A DNA stretch of 64,000 nt, taken from contig NZ_SRXX01000005.1 of the NCBI RefSeq assembly GCF_004804315.1, forward strand, positions 124,001-188,000, read 5' to 3'. This document shows positions 42,846 to 51,604 of the stretch, one piece after another. A program made the translations under genes and the position numbers. The notes below the pieces were generated by a model that was not told where the DNA came from, did no database searches, and saw only the letters and a program-made list of their open reading frames with translations. The stretch is from Flagellimonas onchidii (GTDB taxonomy: Bacteria; Bacteroidota; Bacteroidia; Flavobacteriales; Flavobacteriaceae). The stretch's first letter is position 1. Every line of letters begins with the position of its first letter.

Positions 42846-44228
42846 TTAAAGACCTAGCTCGGTCAACGTTGTTTTAAGGGCTTCACTTGAAGGTCTTGGA
42901 GCATTGGCGTTCACTATTTTTCCATCAGGGTCGATCAAAATAAAACGTGGTATACCCTTAATTTGATAATCCTGAACAAAATCAGACTCCCAAGCTTTGT
43001 CGGCAATCAGCTGTGTACCACCTAATGCTTTGTCAGTGACCATTTTTTGCCAGGCATCGTAACTTCTGCGTGTATCTATAGAGATGCTGACAAATTCAAT
43101 GTTTTTATCGTGATAGGATTTTTCAACTTCTTTTAGGGATGGTATTTCTTTGATGCAAGGTCCGCACCAAGATGCCCAAACGTCAATGTAAACATATTTG
43201 CCCTTAAAATCGGATAGTGAAGATTCACCACCTGCATGGTTTTCGTAAGCCTCAAATGCAGGAGAAATAGCCCCAGGAACTATTTTTTTGAGCTTATTGT
43301 AAGAATCAGTGATTTCTTCTTTATGGGTATCATTTGTCGATATCGACATAAACTTGTTGTAGTAACCATCTAAATCCTTGGTGTACGGAATGTTGCCCAA
43401 AACCCCTCTGTGAACAATAGAGTTTCGGATGTTTTCCACGGGAATCTGCTCCACTATTTTAAAAAAGGCTTCATTGTTATCAATGCTATCGTTCTTGGCA
43501 AGCTCTTTGGCTTGGTCTTGGTAATGACGATGAACCAAGGACTTATACATGACGGAATAGTCAAAATCTTCTTGATTCAAAAATGACATTTCTTTTCGTT
43601 TATCTGGAAAACTTTCCGAGACTTTAAAATCAGGATCTTCGGTTACAGCTGCATGAGCAAAATCTTTATACTCACCCAGAAGCGTGGTGGAGTAGTGGTC
43701 GATATCCCTTTTTTCTTTTTCCCGAATATTTTCGGGTATGCTGTCAAACGAATCAAGCAGGTTTTCTACTGCTGTGCTCATTTCATTTACCTTGGCTACA
43801 AAATCAGATTCTTCTTGTGCATAAAAACTTTTGAAATCATTACCGGCTACCTCTTGGTACTTGTTTTGTTTTTGTACATAATAACGATCTATGGCTGCCC
43901 CATCTCCTTGAAATACTAGGGTGTTTTTAAAATCTTTTGGATTATATTTTACATGTACATTATATCCATTTTCCAAATAAAGAAGTATGTTGTTGATACC
44001 ATCGGCCAATCGGTAAGGTATGTGTTGGATATTCCGTAAAGTATCTGAGAAAGTGCCATTTTCGTTTACTGGAATCTCTTTTCTAAATTCACCATTGACT
44101 GAGATTAAGGCCATTGTTTTGGTTTCAGGATCAAGCACTTTACCTGAAATGAGGGCATCTTTCTTTTCCTCTTGTTGGGAACAGGCTCCTAAAATTAAAA
44201 GGATAAGGATTGGGAACAGGTTTTTCAT
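42846..44228 (-). CDS. TlpA-family thioredoxin-like lipoprotein
   Basis: A 460-residue envelope lipoprotein. The lipobox ILGACS gives lipidated Cys16. Residues about 25-110 are a DUF4369-like beta domain (ISGKVLDPETKTMALISV), followed by a long helical middle, and a C-terminal thioredoxin domain (about 325-460) with the redox motif WASWCGPC and the cis-proline loop GIPRFILIDPDG. Proteins of this plan reduce or shuffle disulfides in the periplasm in Bacteroidota. It starts 139 nt beyond the TonB start on the same strand, so it is upstream of the tonB pair but with no obvious shared operon. Confidence 0.85.
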   Translation of the reverse strand: MKNLFPILILLILGACSQQEEKKDALISGKVLDPETKTMALISVNGEFRKEIPVNENGTFSDTLRNIQHIPYRLADGINNILLYLENGYNVHVKYNPKDFKNTLVFQGDGAAIDRYYVQKQNKYQEVAGNDFKSFYAQEESDFVAKVNEMSTAVENLLDSFDSIPENIREKEKRDIDHYSTTLLGEYKDFAHAAVTEDPDFKVSESFPDKRKEMSFLNQEDFDYSVMYKSLVHRHYQDQAKELAKNDSIDNNEAFFKIVEQIPVENIRNSIVHRGVLGNIPYTKDLDGYYNKFMSISTNDTHKEEITDSYNKLKKIVPGAISPAFEAYENHAGGESSLSDFKGKYVYIDVWASWCGPCIKEIPSLKEVEKSYHDKNIEFVSISIDTRRSYDAWQKMVTDKALGGTQLIADKAWESDFVQDYQIKGIPRFILIDPDGKIVNANAPRPSSEALKTTLTELGL

Positions 44229-44272
44229 GGAGTTTAGGTAAACGATTAAATGGGTTGAGATCTTTGATTTGC

Positions 44273-44887
44273 TTAAAATAGCCCGTGGATTTCGGCATCA
44301 ATTTTATTGATAACTTGACCCAAGTCTTCAGGTTCATCAACAAAGTTGATGTTGTCCACATCAATGATTAAAAGCTTGCCTTTTTCATAGGTGTTTACCC
44401 AGGCTTCATAACGTTCGTTCAATCGACTTAAATAATCAATGGAGATACTGTTCTCATAATCACGACCCCGCTTATGAATTTGTTTTACCAAATTTGGAAT
44501 GGAACTCCTAAGGTAAATGAGCAAATCTGGGGGTTGGACCAAGGTTTCCATTAACTCAAAGAGACTTTTATAGTTTTCAAAATCTCTATTGGTCATCAGA
44601 CCCATGGCGTGTAAGTTGGGTGCAAAAATATGAGCATCCTCATAAATGGTGCGATCTTGAATAACATCTTTGCCACTTTCCCTGATACTTAAGATTTGAC
44701 GGTAGCGACTGTTCAAAAAATAAATCTGGAGATTAAAGCTCCAACGCTCCATCTGCGTATAGAAATCATCTAGGTAGGGGTTATCCACTACATCTTCAAA
44801 TTGGGCATCCCATTTATAATGTTTGGCTAATAAAGTGGTCAATGTGGTTTTTCCTGCTCCAATGTTTCCGGCTACGGCAATGTGCAT
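44273..44887 (-). CDS. Deoxynucleoside kinase
   Basis: A 204-residue cytosolic kinase that phosphorylates deoxynucleosides for salvage. The P-loop GNIGAGKTT is at residues 7-15; the family DRT-type motif appears as IQDRTIYEDAH; LIYLRSSIPNL and the LID block RGRDYENSISIDYL follow. Matches the dNK/dGK/dCK family; exact base preference cannot be read. I place the start at the ATG at 44887 (MHIAVAGN) and reject the 21-codon longer frame, which would cover the hairpin at 44968. It fits with nucleoside uptake by the CNT transporter. Confidence 0.88.
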   Translation of the reverse strand: MHIAVAGNIGAGKTTLTTLLAKHYKWDAQFEDVVDNPYLDDFYTQMERWSFNLQIYFLNSRYRQILSIRESGKDVIQDRTIYEDAHIFAPNLHAMGLMTNRDFENYKSLFELMETLVQPPDLLIYLRSSIPNLVKQIHKRGRDYENSISIDYLSRLNERYEAWVNTYEKGKLLIIDVDNINFVDEPEDLGQVINKIDAEIHGLF

Positions 44888-44967
44888 GGGTGTTGATCTT
44901 GAATAGTTATTAGATTGTGGTTTGTGATTGCAAAGGCATACAATATACAACGAATCTTGTGGAAGGT

Positions 44968-44988
44968 AAAACCAACTTTGTTGGTTTT
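44968..44988. terminator. Hairpin between amidohydrolase and kinase genes
   Basis: AAAACCAAC (44968-44976) pairs perfectly with GTTGGTTTT (44980-44988) around TTT. It lies just past the stop of the amidohydrolase gene; the stem has its own A and T ends, so it could terminate on either strand. Confidence 0.5.
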
Positions 44989-45014
44989 ATAAACGTTTCG
45001 ATGAAAAACCATTC

Positions 45015-48000
45015 TCAGTGTTTTAATGCATGACAACTGCAACCGGGAATTGAAAAACTCTGGGTTTGTTCGTGCCAAGGAAATGCTTGGTTATACTTAT
45101 TGTTTTCCCAATAGAATTTGCTTCTTGTTTTGGATTCGTTACCTATTTCATTCATAGTTTCGGTATCGTACAGACGTCCATTGACCATGGTATATCGAAT
45201 GGTATTGGTGTTCTCAATGTCTTCCAATGGGTTTTTGCCTAGCACTATTAAATCTGCTAGTTTACCTGCTTTTAAAGAGCCAATTTCATTGCCCATACCT
45301 ATGTATTCGGCACCATTGATGGTAGCAGCCTTAAGGGCTTCCAAATTAATCATGCCTCCTGCTTGTAGCATCCAAAGTTCCCAATGGGCGCCCAAACCTT
45401 GTAATTGTCCATGGGCTCCAAGATTTGCTTTTACTCCAGCATTGGAAAGGTCAGTCACGGTTTTAGAAACTAAAATATGACCATTTGTGTATTCTTCTTG
45501 GGGAACTTTGGTTCGATGACGACTTCTGGAATCAATAATGTGTCTGGGAGTATACTTCAACAGTTTTTCATTCTCCCAAACATTGTCACGCTCATAGTAA
45601 TAATATTCGCCGTTCAATCCCCCATAATTTACAATTAGGGTAGGGGTGTATCCACTTTTACTATTGCTCCAAAGGGTAAGAATATCATTGTAAACTGGAG
45701 CAACGGGAATATTATGTTCAATCCCGGTATGCCCATCCATGATCATACTTATGTTATGGAAAAAGGTAGACCCACCTTCGGGAACCACATTAACACCCAG
45801 TTCTTTGGCTGCTTGCATCACTTGCTGTCTTTGTTCACGACGAGGCTGATTATAACTTTTAACCGAGGTTGCTCCAAAAGCTTTTGTTCTACGGATAGCA
45901 GAACGGGCATCATCCAAACTGTTGACCACGGCCTTGAAATCTCCATCTGCGCCATATAAGATAAATCCAGTAGAGTAGATTCTCGGCCCGACCATTTCAC
46001 CACTTTTCACCAATTCTGAAAGTCCAAAGACCGTCTCACTATTGGCGGATGGATCATGTGCAGTAGTTACTCCAAAGGCAAGGTTAGCGTACAATTGCCA
46101 ATGTTTTTTGGTATTTAATCCATCACGGAATGCTCCAATATGAGCATGGGCATCTACAATACCGGGCATTATGGTTTTACCGGTAGCATCAATAACCTCA
46201 GTGTTTGATGGAATAGAGATTTCCGAAGAAGAACCTATGCTTTCTATTTTATTGTCTTTGATTATGATGGTGGCATTTTCCAAAACTTCATCACTTTCCA
46301 TAGTGATGATACGTGCATTGGTAAATGCTATCCTACCTTTTGGTCTGTCTGTTTTAGCAATAAGCCCAACGGATACGCCTTTTTCTGTAATGGGCGGAAT
46401 ACTATCAGGTGAATTTTTAAGAAACGTAAATCTTTGATTCACATCATTGGAGAAATATTCACTTCCCAAAGTCCAATGCAGTTTTTTGCTATCATTGGAC
46501 CAGTGTAGGCTATAACCCGCATCTTTAGCGACTTGGGTAACAGGGAAAGCTTTACTATTAGGGTCAAAATCGATGATTTGCCCGGTCATTGCCATCGGAG
46601 CGACATAGGCCTTATGCAAATTAGAGAACAACAGCCATTTATTATCGGGAGATGGCACAATGTGGTTAGCGTATTTGGATTTAAAATGGACGCGTTCATC
46701 CTTACCGTTTAAATCTACACTTTTAAGCTCTTTGGTCAACGAACCAAAAAATTGCCCTCCAGTTTGAAAGAAGATTCGTTTGTCATTCTTGCTAAAGGTT
46801 GGTGTTAAGCCATTTCCAGTAATCTTTTTGGCATTGTTTCCATTGGAATCCATAATGTAGATCCCTGGCTCCTTTGTATAGGTGTGTCCCTGATCATTGC
46901 TTCCTCCTTGTTTACCATAAACAATGTGATTTCCGTCGTTGGAAAATGAGGGGAATCTAAAGATTCCTTTTACAGCTGTTAACTTCATAGATGTTCCACC
47001 ATTGCTTGACACTTTTTGTATGCTTCCCAATTGTTCGTCGTCCCAGGTCACATAGATAATTTGCTTTCCATCGGGAGAGAAGGAAGGTTCAAATTCTAAA
47101 TCAGTACTTTTTGTCAAACGCTTGGGCTTGCCATTGGGCAGCGTTTTGGTCCAAAGATGTCCCAAGGCACTAAAAACTATTCTTTTTCCATCTGGAGAGG
47201 TTTTTACATGACGAATTACCTTGGCAGTAAACTCGTCAGAATCTACCTGATGTTGTACACGATGGGTTTCGGCAATTTTAATTGTGTTGTCTACCTGAAA
47301 CGGTATGGAGTCTACTTGAAGCGTTTCAATATTGATTTTTTGAATTTTACCACCTGCCCAAAAAACAAGGGCCTTGCTGTTGGGCATCCAACTGAAGTTG
47401 GGATAAGTGCCAAAAATAGCCCAGGCTTCCATCTGGTCTTTATTCAAGATATCATAAATAGGCCATTCCTCCCCAGTTTCCAAATCATGGATGAACAGAA
47501 CAGTTTTGGTTCGTACTCGTTTTACAAAAGCTAGTTTTTTGTTATCGGGAGAAACTGTGGGCCTTGATGCGCTTCCGGGACCTCCAGTGATGGTAATGGT
47601 CTTTCCGGTTTCAAAATCGTAGCGTTTTACGGCATAAATCTGTGCGTTGGGATTCTTGTTATACTGGAAGAAACCTCCCGGATACAAATCCTCACAGTAG
47701 TACAGATATTTTCCGTCACTGGAGACCGATGGTTCGTTTACGTCCTGTTGATCGTTTTTGCGTTTGGTAAGCTGCAGTCCGCTTCCTCCCGTAATATGAT
47801 ATTGCCACATTTCACCTGCACCTAACGAACGCTGGGATGTAAAGTGTTTTCTTGCGATCAAATGGTTTCCATCTGGTGTCCAGACGGCGTTGTTCAACAA
47901 TCTGAAGTTTTCCTTTGTGATTTGTTTGGCATTGCTGCCGTCAACATCCATTACCCATATGTTGTCTCCGCCACCAGCATCAGAAGTAAACGAGATTTGC

Positions 48001-48305
48001 CGACCATCTGGGCTAAAACGGGGTTGTATCTCAAAGGGCAAGCCTGAGCGCAACGCTTGGGCTTTTCCACCCGAAATGGGTATGATATAAATGTCTCCCA
48101 ATAAATCAAAAACTATTTGTTTACCATTGGGGCTGACATCAAGGTTCATCCAAGTACCTTCATCAGTTGATAAATCAACATCATTTATCGGCCAATCGGA
48201 ATAGGGATTGGAAACATCCCATTTTTTATCGTCTTTTTTGTCCTGGGCAAAAGTGAAGCATACTAAAGAGAGTGCAAGAAATGAAAGGAATACTTTGCTT
48301 TTCAT
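45015..48305 (-). CDS. TolB/PD40 propeller-amidohydrolase fusion
   Basis: A 1096-residue exported protein (signal ends CFTFAQ). Residues about 55-640 are PD40/TolB-type beta-propeller repeats (for example PRFSPDGRQISFTS, PSFSPDGKQIIYVTW, PTVSPDNKKLAFVK). The rest is an amidohydrolase: the metal-binding DAHAHIGAF at about 718, NVVPEGGSTFFHN, HTGIEHN and LGAHGQLQG supply later ligand and proton-relay positions, and LKAGKLADLIVLGKNP is the classic end of the fold. Such fusions are common in Bacteroidota and are thought to hydrolyse peptides or cyclic amides in the periplasm. It ends in IPGCSCHALKH, a CxC pair at the extreme C-terminus that is unusual for this family. Confidence 0.88.
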   Translation of the reverse strand: MKSKVFLSFLALSLVCFTFAQDKKDDKKWDVSNPYSDWPINDVDLSTDEGTWMNLDVSPNGKQIVFDLLGDIYIIPISGGKAQALRSGLPFEIQPRFSPDGRQISFTSDAGGGDNIWVMDVDGSNAKQITKENFRLLNNAVWTPDGNHLIARKHFTSQRSLGAGEMWQYHITGGSGLQLTKRKNDQQDVNEPSVSSDGKYLYYCEDLYPGGFFQYNKNPNAQIYAVKRYDFETGKTITITGGPGSASRPTVSPDNKKLAFVKRVRTKTVLFIHDLETGEEWPIYDILNKDQMEAWAIFGTYPNFSWMPNSKALVFWAGGKIQKINIETLQVDSIPFQVDNTIKIAETHRVQHQVDSDEFTAKVIRHVKTSPDGKRIVFSALGHLWTKTLPNGKPKRLTKSTDLEFEPSFSPDGKQIIYVTWDDEQLGSIQKVSSNGGTSMKLTAVKGIFRFPSFSNDGNHIVYGKQGGSNDQGHTYTKEPGIYIMDSNGNNAKKITGNGLTPTFSKNDKRIFFQTGGQFFGSLTKELKSVDLNGKDERVHFKSKYANHIVPSPDNKWLLFSNLHKAYVAPMAMTGQIIDFDPNSKAFPVTQVAKDAGYSLHWSNDSKKLHWTLGSEYFSNDVNQRFTFLKNSPDSIPPITEKGVSVGLIAKTDRPKGRIAFTNARIITMESDEVLENATIIIKDNKIESIGSSSEISIPSNTEVIDATGKTIMPGIVDAHAHIGAFRDGLNTKKHWQLYANLAFGVTTAHDPSANSETVFGLSELVKSGEMVGPRIYSTGFILYGADGDFKAVVNSLDDARSAIRRTKAFGATSVKSYNQPRREQRQQVMQAAKELGVNVVPEGGSTFFHNISMIMDGHTGIEHNIPVAPVYNDILTLWSNSKSGYTPTLIVNYGGLNGEYYYYERDNVWENEKLLKYTPRHIIDSRSRHRTKVPQEEYTNGHILVSKTVTDLSNAGVKANLGAHGQLQGLGAHWELWMLQAGGMINLEALKAATINGAEYIGMGNEIGSLKAGKLADLIVLGKNPLEDIENTNTIRYTMVNGRLYDTETMNEIGNESKTRSKFYWENNKYNQAFPWHEQTQSFSIPGCSCHALKH

Positions 48306-48421
48306 GATTTGTGAATTAGTCGGTCAGCAAAATACGGATAAACGGCTAAAAAGTAACTCTTGGGATTTTAAAAATACTTAGGGAAGTAGGTTAAAAGAAA
48401 AACTATTTTGTTGTGGCAAAG

Positions 48422-49102
48422 TTAACAGATAAGCTTGTAGCCATAACCCCTGACATTGATAATCTGTACTTCAGGATCTGGTTTTAGCTTTTTTCTAAGC
48501 TTGGTAATAAAAACGTCCATGCTGCGGGCATTAAAAAAATCATCATCTCCCCATAATGTTTTTAGAATGGTAGAACGATCAAGAATCAGATTCTTTTTTT
48601 GGGCAAGATGATAAAGCAGTTGCGATTCGCGGTGTGTGAGGATGGTTTCTTCTTTTCCAAGCAATAGCAACTGTTTTATGCTGTTAAATCGAAACTTTCC
48701 GATAGTAATGTCTTCAAGGTTTTGCTGTAACGCTATACGATTCAAAAGCGCATTGATTCGTACAATGAGTTCTTCCATGCTAAAGGGTTTCTTCAAATAG
48801 TCATTACCTCCGTGCTCAAATCCTTCTACGACATCTTTGGTTTGTGATTTGGCGGTTAAAAAAATGATGGGAATGGATGGATTCTCTTTTCTGATTTCCT
48901 GAGCCAGAGTAAACCCATCTTTTTTGGGCATCATTACATCCAAAACTAAAAGGTCTGGATCATATCGATGGTAAGCCCGCAATGCTTGTTCCCCATCTTC
49001 ACATAAAGTGACCTCAAAATTCCGCGTTTCCAAGCTTTCCTTGATAATCATTCCCAAGGACGCTTCATCTTCTGCCAAAATTATTTTTATTGATGAAGTC
49101 AT
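48422..49102 (-). CDS. OmpR/PhoB-type response regulator
   Basis: A 226-residue regulator. Receiver: IKIILAEDEASLGMIIKESL, phospho-Asp in DLLVLDVMMPKKDG, switch motif IFLTAKS, Lys in DYLKKPFS. Winged helix: LTHRESQLLYHLAQKK, SMDVFITKLRKKLK and the closing VRGYGYKL. Its start codon overlaps the kinase stop as ATGA. Its target is likely the triple TTAAC box 1.5 kb upstream, between the kinase and the GLPGLI gene. Confidence 0.93.
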   Translation of the reverse strand: MTSSIKIILAEDEASLGMIIKESLETRNFEVTLCEDGEQALRAYHRYDPDLLVLDVMMPKKDGFTLAQEIRKENPSIPIIFLTAKSQTKDVVEGFEHGGNDYLKKPFSMEELIVRINALLNRIALQQNLEDITIGKFRFNSIKQLLLLGKEETILTHRESQLLYHLAQKKNLILDRSTILKTLWGDDDFFNARSMDVFITKLRKKLKPDPEVQIINVRGYGYKLIC

Positions 49103-50565
49103 ATTAGAATTTTGAAAACGGTATTCTTTTTATCGGAGACCAATTGGAGAGTTCCCCCATGTTTTTCAATGATTTTTTTGGAATAAAAAAGCCCTATACC
49201 AAACCCTTTTACATCATGTTGGTTTCCTGTTGGTACGCGATAGAATTTCTCAAAGATTCTATCTCGCTGCGATGGGGAAATGTTTCCACCGTTATCGGCA
49301 ACCGTGATTTCGAATTGATTTATTAATGAATTCAAATTAATATGTACTTGGTTACCTCCATATTTTATAGCATTGTCAATGAGATTGGCCACAGCATTTT
49401 CGAAATGAAAAACATCCACTTCGGTCTGAAAAACTGAAACATTGGTACTGAACAGTAAGTCTTTCTCGTTAGAAATTAGCATTCGATATTTTTCAACTAA
49501 TTGTTCCAAGATTTTCACAATATCAGTAGACTCTTTACTAATAATGAGCTTATCGTTGTCCAGTGTGGCCGTTTCCAAAAGTTTTTCTACCATTTGGTGG
49601 AGCTTTTGTAATTGTTGATTGGAAATGTCCAAGTATTTTTCCGTTTTGGTCTTGTCGTTTTTCTGGTTGAAATTCCTGATGCCTTCAATGGCCGTTGTTA
49701 CGGTGGCAATGGGAGTTTTAAACTCGTGCGTGATATTACTGATGAGATCGTTTTTGATTTCGGACAATTGTTTTTGTTTGTTTATGACACGCATCAAGTA
49801 TAGCAGGCACAAAACAATGGAAGTTGATAGTGCAAATGAAAGTAAGATACCGGTAAGACTTCTTTTTAAAATGGTTAAAGTGGGATTGGAAAAAAACAAC
49901 TGTAGTTTTTGGGAGTCGGGAAGATATGTAGATTTCGAGTCGGTCTTTAATTCATGGTTATTTGGAAAGACCCGATTCGACCCAAAAATTATGGAATCGT
50001 TTTTAAAATGGGCAAATCTGTATGCTATTTTTATATCCTTTCGGTTGAGTTCATGCAATAATAAACTGTCCAATACTTTAAAATCTATACTATCACTCAA
50101 GGCTGCCACTACCAATTTGTTTGCTAGTTTTCGCAGCTCACCTAAACTGTCCCTCATTTTCTGTCGGAACATGCGTAATGAGTGTTTGTCTCCTTCCGAG
50201 AACCTTACTGTCAAAGAAGATCCCTTGGTACTGTCTCTGTTTTCCGAAATTCTTTCTTCAGCAACCAATGAATCTAGCTTGGCTTTTATCCATGTTGAAT
50301 CCTTGCCGATTATTTTTAAGAAACGACCATTGCGTTTTTGTCCGTTTCGTGAATTGATTCTTCCGAAAAAAGCAAAAAAATCCGTTTTGGCCTGACCAGC
50401 ATAATAAGCTTCCAAACTGTTGTCCAAACTAATCTGTACTTCATTGACCAAGCGCTGTTTATTGGTGCTGTAGTTTTGGATGTTCCAATAAATCTGAATA
50501 CCAATGGTCACAAGAATTGTAAGACCAATTAGATAAACCAAATTCTTATGTTTTGTGTATTCCAT
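49099..50565 (-). CDS. Sensor histidine kinase without HAMP
   Basis: A 488-residue inner-membrane kinase: TM1 about residues 8-28, a periplasmic sensor of about 190 residues, TM2 about 230-250 (LLSFALSTSIVLCLLYLM), then HisKA with NITHEFKTPIATVTTAIEG and an ATPase domain with NLIDNAIKYG and GFGIGLFYSKKIIEK. No HAMP is apparent. The start is the ATG at 50565 (MEYTKHKN); longer frames begin in the intergenic operator region. First gene of a kinase-regulator pair divergent from the GLPGLI-barrel pair, an arrangement repeated in Flavobacteriaceae as I recall. Confidence 0.92.
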   Translation of the reverse strand: MEYTKHKNLVYLIGLTILVTIGIQIYWNIQNYSTNKQRLVNEVQISLDNSLEAYYAGQAKTDFFAFFGRINSRNGQKRNGRFLKIIGKDSTWIKAKLDSLVAEERISENRDSTKGSSLTVRFSEGDKHSLRMFRQKMRDSLGELRKLANKLVVAALSDSIDFKVLDSLLLHELNRKDIKIAYRFAHFKNDSIIFGSNRVFPNNHELKTDSKSTYLPDSQKLQLFFSNPTLTILKRSLTGILLSFALSTSIVLCLLYLMRVINKQKQLSEIKNDLISNITHEFKTPIATVTTAIEGIRNFNQKNDKTKTEKYLDISNQQLQKLHQMVEKLLETATLDNDKLIISKESTDIVKILEQLVEKYRMLISNEKDLLFSTNVSVFQTEVDVFHFENAVANLIDNAIKYGGNQVHINLNSLINQFEITVADNGGNISPSQRDRIFEKFYRVPTGNQHDVKGFGIGLFYSKKIIEKHGGTLQLVSDKKNTVFKILI

Positions 50566-50606
50566 TGCCCCTAAAATAGACCATTGTTTTGGGAATATAA
50601 TTTCGC

Positions 50607-50637
50607 TTAACACTAGTTAACACCGGTTAACGGTGTT
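50607..50637. promoter_or_regulatory. Triple TTAAC box, 10-bp period
   Basis: TTAAC at 50607, 50617 and 50627, exactly one helical turn apart, the pattern bound by OmpR/PhoB-type dimers. The last two also build an inverted repeat AACACCG/CGGTGTT (50619-50625, 50631-50637). It sits about 17 nt upstream of a weak -7 CAAATTTG (50654-50661) for the plus-strand gene, where a -33 element would be, fitting activation by the adjacent response regulator. Confidence 0.65.
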
Positions 50638-50689
50638 TTCCATCGGCTAGATTCAAATTTGTGGAGATGTTGAACATAAAAACATATAC

Positions 50690-51598
50690 ATGAAAAGTAT
50701 AAAATGTATTCTACCGACTTTAATCACCATTCTGTTTTTGGCCAAAGGATTTGCTCAGGATTTCCAGGGTGAGGCCACTTACTTTAGCAAAACCTCATTT
50801 GATTTGGATTTAGATGGAAGACAGCTTTCAGAGGAGCAAAACCAACGAATTAGACGACGGGTGAAAAACTCATCTGAACGCACTTATGTTTTGACTTTTG
50901 ATAAGACATCTTCTTTATACATACAAGAGGAAAAATTGGATGCTCCCACCAACGGTGGTCAAGGACGCGGAAGAGGCGTTCGGTTTGCTTTTGGTGGTTT
51001 TGGTGCTGGCGGCAAATATTATAAGAATGTACAGGAGAAGCGATATCTGAGCCAGTCTGAAATGTTCGGGAAGCAGTTTTTGATTAAGGATAGCCTTGCT
51101 CAATGGGAATGGGAGCTGGGTTCCGAGACCAAAAAAATTGGGAATTATACCTGCTATAAGGCCACTGCCATTATTGAGCCAGATTCCACCACTTTTGAAC
51201 GTTTACGACGAATGGCAAGAGGGCCTAGAACCCGTCAGGGAGGCGAAAGGGATAGTACAAGAAGCAATACTGTTTTATCTCGAATAGAAGAACCGAGGGA
51301 GCGAGTTGTGACGGTCTGGTATACTCCTGAAATCCCCATCAGTCAAGGGCCTGGAGACTATTGGGGGCTGCCCGGGCTTATTTTAGAGGTAAATGATGGA
51401 AGAACTACGATTCTATGCACCAAGATTGTGCTGAATGCTGAAGACGCAGAGGAGATAAAAATACCTTCCAAGGGAAAAGAAGTGAGCCAGGCGGAGTACG
51501 ATAAAATTTTGGGCGAAAAAATGGATGAAATGTCCGAGCGATTTCGTGCAGGCAATAGACGTGGTGGAGGTAACGGAATACGAATTATTACAAACTAA
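50690..51598 (+). CDS. GLPGLI family protein
   Basis: A 302-residue exported protein named after its motif, seen here as YWGLPGLILEVNDGRT near residue 222. Signal peptide ends KGFAQ. It has two unusual Gly/Arg-rich segments (GRGRGVRFAFGGFGAGGKYY near residue 100; RRGGGNGIRI at the end). The family is outer-membrane/periplasm associated, restricted to Bacteroidota, and of unknown biochemical role. It begins the plus-strand unit 125 nt from the divergent kinase, and the next gene starts 6 nt after its stop. Confidence 0.88.
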   Translation: MKSIKCILPTLITILFLAKGFAQDFQGEATYFSKTSFDLDLDGRQLSEEQNQRIRRRVKNSSERTYVLTFDKTSSLYIQEEKLDAPTNGGQGRGRGVRFAFGGFGAGGKYYKNVQEKRYLSQSEMFGKQFLIKDSLAQWEWELGSETKKIGNYTCYKATAIIEPDSTTFERLRRMARGPRTRQGGERDSTRSNTVLSRIEEPRERVVTVWYTPEIPISQGPGDYWGLPGLILEVNDGRTTILCTKIVLNAEDAEEIKIPSKGKEVSQAEYDKILGEKMDEMSERFRAGNRRGGGNGIRIITN

Positions 51599-51604
51599 GG
51601 CGAA

